DNA of 64,000 bases from Amoebidium appalachense (taxonomy: Eukaryota > Ichthyosporea). A model generated the notes under the pieces. The model was not told the DNA's origin. It did no database searches and saw only the letters and a program-made list of their open reading frames with translations. This document shows, piece after piece, positions 58,272 through 64,000 of the stretch. The translations under genes and the position numbers were made by a program. Numbering within the stretch: the stretch's first letter is position 1; every line of letters begins with the position of its first letter. The stretch lies in the NCBI GenBank assembly GCA_963693365.1, contig CAVNZM010000006.1:7254001-7318000 (forward strand). Direction: 5' to 3'.

Positions 58272-58906
58272 ATGCTCGCCAGCAGCAATATATTCTCCTC
58301 CCTCGCCCTCCTTGCCGCCAGCGCGTCTCTGGCATGTGTGATGGGCCAGTCCATCTTGCAGTGCACAATCGTGATTACACAGGGCTTCACGCTGCAGTCC
58401 GTCGAGATTTCAGTCCACAACCCCGCCACCTCCACCACAGAAACCCTCAAAGTCACGCCCAAGTCAGGCCAGGTCGCCTACGCAACCATCAACGCACCGT
58501 ACGGCCATGACGTCACCGTCTACTCCGTCTACGACCAGTCCACACTTTCTACCCGGCCCAACGGAACCAACCCGGCCTACTCGGACACAGTCACGTGGGT
58601 GGGGTTCACGCACAAAAACTACAGCACGGGGGCGTGTTTGGATGCGTCTTCCCTCTCGCAGTACCTCCCAAGCGGTGGGCTGACGTATGCGGACGAGCAG
58701 AGGGAAGACCCCTACACGGAGAACATGTGCACGTTGCACACGCGGACAACGGCAGCCTGAGCACGGCCGCGAACAGGTTCCAGCTGGCGTTCCACTGGTT
58801 CAACGGCACACTCTACCCCGGCACCTGTGGGCCTAACACCATCCACGGCACCGCACCAGTGACGCAGTGTATCGTGCCGGATGTGCTCCTGGGTGTGGAG
58901 CAATAA
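58272..58906 (+). pseudogene. Small secreted protein, frame broken near its C-terminus
   Basis: From ATG 58272 the frame gives 162 aa to a stop at 58760. The first 25 residues (SSLALLAASASLACVMGQ) form a clear signal peptide, so the mature protein should be secreted or enter the endomembrane system. The mature part is rich in Ser/Thr with N-glycosylation sequons (NGT, NYS) and Cys. From about 58735 a second frame carries plausible continuation (SLSTAANRFQLAFHWFNGTL, CGPNTIHGTAPVTQC) to a stop at 58906, with matching style and Cys spacing. A one-base shift near 58735 separates them. This is either a recent pseudogene, a base error, or a real short form. I do not recognise the family. An in-frame upstream ATG at 58107 would hide the signal peptide and is less likely. 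Confidence 0.6.
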
Positions 58907-59503
58907 GGTTTTTGGGGCCACTACTATACTATACATCTATCAGTAGTAGTAGCCGAGCTCAATTGTGGCTGGTACCCGTGAACATTTGATAGTATTATGA
59001 GTGGTGGACCGATCGACGTAACTGTACATAGCTACGGCATATATATTAGTACTACAGAGAGTCTGTAAGTTGAGCTTAATTGTAATTTACGGGCATATTT
59101 AGATACTTTACATTTGTATATACATAATATATCTTAAACTGTGCAGATATGATAATTAGTCTAGACCGAATTAATGTGTATACTACTATGTAGCCTGTGT
59201 TGTGCATAGTCCATTTGAGAGTGTGTTTATTGCATGGGTGGCAGATGTCTATGAACTCCGGAGCTCATTACGGACATTGTGTAGTGGCAGATTTAATGCT
59301 TCAAGTGTGATAGCTTCCGCAGTATCACTATACATACAGTGAGAATCCTTCAAACATCTGAGTGCTAATAAACTATAATAACCTAAAGAAGTACGGCACG
59401 TCTGGCGCTCTCGGGGAGGCAGAGAGAGATATGTATTGAATCAATTGAGCTGTTGTGGTGAGGGGTAAACATGAACACATGTCTACTCTTTTGTTTACTA
59501 GGT

Positions 59504-59775
<272 letters not shown>

Positions 59776-59884
59776 ATATTGGGTTCTGTTCAAATCGGAC
59801 AAACCGAACCCAAAGATCACCGTAGTCAGGTAGCGGAGGAAACGGTAACTGGGACCAAGAGGGAAAACGATAAAAACGGTAAGG

Positions 59885-59938
59885 GTGGGTGGGTGGGTGG
59901 GTGGGTGGGTGGGTGGGTGGGTGGGTGGGTGGGTGGTG
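59885..59938. repeat. (GGGT)n repeat, about 13 units
   Basis: Pure GGTG tetranucleotide repeat. Confidence 0.95.
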
Positions 59939-60674
59939 GTGGTGATGGTTTTTTTTTTTTTTTTTTTTTTGGGGGGGGGGGGGGGGGGGGAGAAGGGGAG
60001 GAGGGGGGGGGGGAGGGGGATGGGGGGAGCAGGGGGACCGGGGGGGGGGGGGGGGTGCGAGATATTGACGTTTAAAGTTCGCCTGTATTTTTGAGAGGCC
60101 GCCAAATCAACTGCCAGTCATTTCGCAAATTCACCATGGAATCTCCGTATTATAATCGGAGAACCTAAACAAGGGTGTGGGTTGAACTTGTACGGTTGGT
60201 GTATCAGGCTCAGGTGTGGCCGGAACCTACACCTAAAAAAGACCATAAACAAATAACCTAGCGTCGGAACTAAAATGGTAAAAAGCTGGACGAGATCATT
60301 GGTCTAAAAGGGGAGGGGAAAAAAAAAAAAAAAAAAAAAGTGAAAGCAAAAAGTGGCTGCATAGCCCGCTCTGAATGATAGGGCTGTCTGTTAAATCAAA
60401 TAACTCAACATGCACATCAGGTTTCTTTCTTTCTTTCTTTCTTTTCATTTCTTTCGATTTCTTTCTTTTTTTTTACCTTTTTTTTTTTGGTGATCATTGA
60501 ATTGAGCACATTTGTTATGTGTTTCCAAACTTTCAGACTCCTAGGTATCTTTACAATGTGTCTGTGTTTTAATGTGCAGAGAAAAACCACTAACCCATAT
60601 ACCGTAACACAGTCAGATATGCAACAATAGTCCATCATTTCATCGCTCCCACTGAACAGTCTACGATTCAAACA

Positions 60675-61123
60675 TCACACGAATAGATTTTTCACGTTTC
60701 GAAACAAGCGGCTGAACTCCCCAACCTCACTCTGTAACTTCTTCTGCCACTCCCTCGTTTCTGACATCCACAGTTCCGTTTTTTCCTCATTTTTTGCCAT
60801 AACACGGTTCACGCTCTCCAGCTCCCTCTTTAATTTCCGGTGTTCCTCTTTCATTTCATGAATTTCTTTTGCAATCACTGTGTTTGCAGCATTGACAATG
60901 GCTCTCATCTCTGTCACCTCCTTTTTCACTCTCTCCTGCTCCTCTTTAACTTCAACGCACCTCTTTGCATCTCCTCGTTTTTAACTCTCATATCACCCGT
61001 GGTCTCGTTCCCTCTGATTTTTTCTTTGTCCAGGCCGGAGGGGATAATGGGTGGTGTAGGCGGGGTGTATTTGATGAAAATCTTGATGGGGTTTTTGGAA
61101 CCACTGGTGATGGTGACAGTCAT
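60675..61123 (-). pseudogene. Coiled-coil ORF with a frameshift
   Basis: The frame from ATG 61123 (MTVTITSGSKNP, Pro-rich) shifts near 60965. The next frame is an 80-residue, highly charged coiled coil (EVTEMRAIVNAA, EIHEMKEEHRKLKRELESV) ending at 60675. Gene-like composition but no family recognised; an intron or a missing base could explain the shift. Confidence 0.4.
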
Positions 61124-61354
61124 TGAAAGAAAACAAAAAAAATCTCGGTCAGAGACAGGGGGGCATATGCACTGATAATCGCTGGAATATCTACGTTGCA
61201 TGAATTCATTTACTGCAACCCCCCCCCCCCCCCCCCCCCCCAAGATCCTCCTAGTGTGGTGTGATAAATACGATTGGGACCCGAGGAGGAACCGGGGGGG
61301 AGGAGGGAACAGGGGGAGAGGGAGGGGGGGGGGGGGGGAGGGGGGGGGGGGGGG

Positions 61355-61391
<37 letters not shown>

Positions 61392-61754
61392 GGAAAAGAC
61401 ATGCAGCATAGCTTGTGATAGTTGACGAAATGAAAGTATATAGGAAGTGGAGGTCCATGCCACATGCCTACACTGTGTGCGGGTAACCATTTATGCACAC
61501 GCACACGCACACGCAGCATGTGCGCACGCACACGAACACACACACGCACGCACACATGCACTCGCACACACACGCATACACCCACCTTTCCCCCCATTAT
61601 ACTTAGCTGTGGATGCAGCTATCTATGGCTCGGAAGAAGGGGGAGGGAACTATGAGGTAGAAAAGGAATAAGACCATGGTGGTCCCGCTCACGGTGTGTT
61701 TTAAGTAGGGAGGGAGGGAGGGAGGGGGGGGGGGGGGGGGGGTTTCTGTTCAAG
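61124..61754. other. Non-coding stretch with homopolymers
   Basis: Poly-C (61220-61241), a poly-G block (61326-61390), short CACACG repeats (61497-61575) and poly-G (61723-61742). No exon is supported. Confidence 0.5.
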
Positions 61755-62126
61755 ATAGCGGTACCTGTGTCTTTGAGATTCCCAGGCTCCTCATTTGAGT
61801 TGGAGCCGGTTGCCTCGGTGGAAGATGGGGATGGACTTGTGGCTGGTGGTGGGGCTGGGGAACAAACCCAGTTAGAACTTTGTTAACCATATATGGGTGT
61901 TGTCATGAGGCGTTTATTGGAAGAGGCGTAGAATCTGATATGCAAGGGAAAGGGGGTGGGTGGGGGGGGGGGGGGGGGGGGGGGGGGGGAGGGGGGGGGG
62001 GGGGGGAGGATCGTTGTGGGCCGAAAAGCAGTGGGCAGGGTTGAGCTCGGGAGGGTAGATAAAGGGAAAGAGGGTAAAGAATGGTGCTCTCGAACGGTCG
62101 AATGGGCTGTGTGCTTGTGTGTGTCT

Positions 62127-62184
<58 letters not shown>

Positions 62185-62427
62185 GGAGGGGCGGGGGGAG
62201 GGGGGGGGGGGGGAGGAGTAACTATTGTTCAGGGGGTGGGGTGGGGGTGGAGGGACGGGGGGATTGTTGGGGCACGAGCGGAAGGGAAAATGGAAGGGCT
62301 GTGGGGTGGGGGTGGACAACATCTATCTCTGCCCTTCCCCCTCCTCGTTTTGGCGACACTTCTCCCCCCCTCCCCCCCTCCCCCTCCCCCCCCCCAAAAA
62401 AAAAAAGTTTTTGTGACTCCCCTTCCC

Positions 62428-62469
<42 letters not shown>

Positions 62470-63220
62470 ACCCCAAAAAAGTTGTTTTTGTGACTCCCAA
62501 TGACCCTACCATAGGAGCCTGCTTGTCCTTGAACTTTTAAATAGGTCCAGGACAACCATATAGTGGGTCAGGTCACAAAATGCTTTGGTTTTCGATCAAG
62601 GTAGCTTCAAACTACCTGTATTTGAGAATTAAGCTTTTCCAATTCTAAAATGAACGGGCTCACAAGCGCACACGAAAAAAAAAAAAAAAAAGGAAAGAAA
62701 GAAAGGCAAGAAAAGAAAATATCTAAATTAAAGAATGAAATATCCATACATTGTACCCCCCCCCCCCCCCCCTCCCCCCCCCCCCACCCCCCCCGTCCCT
62801 CCCCCCCCCCCCCCCCCCAAAAAAAAAAAAAAAAAAAAAAAAAGAAGAAAGAAAGAAAGAAAGAAAAGACATGCACTATCGGTAGGCCATTTGAGGCCCC
62901 CCCCCTTCCCCCCTCCCCCTCCCCCTCTCCCCCCCCCCCCCCCCCCCCCTTCTCCCAAAAAAACATAAAATAAAATAAAAAACCCTCCCCTCCCCTACCC
63001 CCTCCCCCCCCCTCCCCCAATCAAATTAACGTGAAAGACCCGTGCTTCAACAAGACCCTGTCAGCAATACTTTGAAAAACACGTCTACACCCACCTGCCC
63101 GTGTCTGTCTTTGTGTTTTTCCCGCTGCAGTACCCTCTCTGTGTGAGACTCTGAGACACACTCGCAACAGCACCATCCGATGTATGCACAAACCTGGGAG
63201 AATTTGGGGCTGTGTGGGAG
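61755..63220 (+). repeat. 1.5-kb dispersed direct repeat, copy B
   Basis: This is the partner of 54240-55770 in the same orientation, about 7.5 kb away. Shared blocks include AACCATATATGGGTGTTGTC (61886), AGATAAAGGGAAAGAG (62057), GGGGGATTGTTGGGGCA (62257) and GGGAGAATTTGGGGCT (63199). Substitutions are frequent, so the duplication is not recent. Confidence 0.8.

Positions 63221-64000
<780 letters not shown>

Overview
The window is nuclear DNA of a eukaryote, probably a microbial or algal lineage with a repeat-rich, intron-rich genome. Genes are split by introns that fit GT-AG boundaries (one GC-AG), coding blocks are short, and most non-coding DNA is microsatellite ((CA)n/(GT)n, (AG)n/(TC)n, (ACGC)n) and unusually long poly-G/poly-C runs of about 20-70 bases. 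I cannot assign a species. Most long 'HTHT', 'CVCV', poly-P and poly-G reading frames are translated repeats and are not annotated.

Layout. (1) 0.8-4.4 kb, +: four-exon PKA-like AGC kinase with a myristoylation-type N-terminus. (2) 7.1-20.5 kb, -: fifteen-exon gene joining a PX (phosphoinositide-binding) domain, a long Pro/Gln-rich linker, a PP1-docking RVxF motif and MYPT-like ankyrin repeats. (3) 21.49-25.24 kb: a 3.75-kb DNA transposon with matching terminal inverted repeats. It carries a THAP + DDE transposase (+, one frameshift) and, convergently, an EXO1/FEN1-like nuclease. (4) 25.2-29.9 kb: non-coding, with a likely SINE and several hairpins. (5) 29.9-36.7 kb, -: a DEDDy 3'-5' exonuclease protein with a DUF6729-like N-terminal part, followed by a Pro-rich putative zinc-knuckle protein. 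(6) 37.6-38.2 kb, +: single-exon F-box protein. (7) 38.2-42.0 kb: repeats, including a nearly perfect 442-bp tandem duplication. (8) 42.0-53.1 kb, +: an eleven-exon gene of unknown family. (9) 53-64 kb: two diverged 1.5-kb direct repeats flanking a degenerate non-LTR retrotransposon, a small secreted-protein gene (frameshifted) and a broken coiled-coil ORF.

Exon models were built by hand from splice motifs, reading-phase agreement and domain continuity. Phase agrees across nearly all junctions of the kinase, PX-ankyrin and exonuclease genes; the 42-53 kb gene is less certain. Kinase and PX-RVxF-ankyrin genes are both plausible phospho-signalling components, but nothing shows they act together. 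The strongest leads are the nuclease-bearing transposon, the PX/PP1-docking/ankyrin fusion, and introns that often carry (GT)n at the 5' end and complementary (CA)n at the 3' end.
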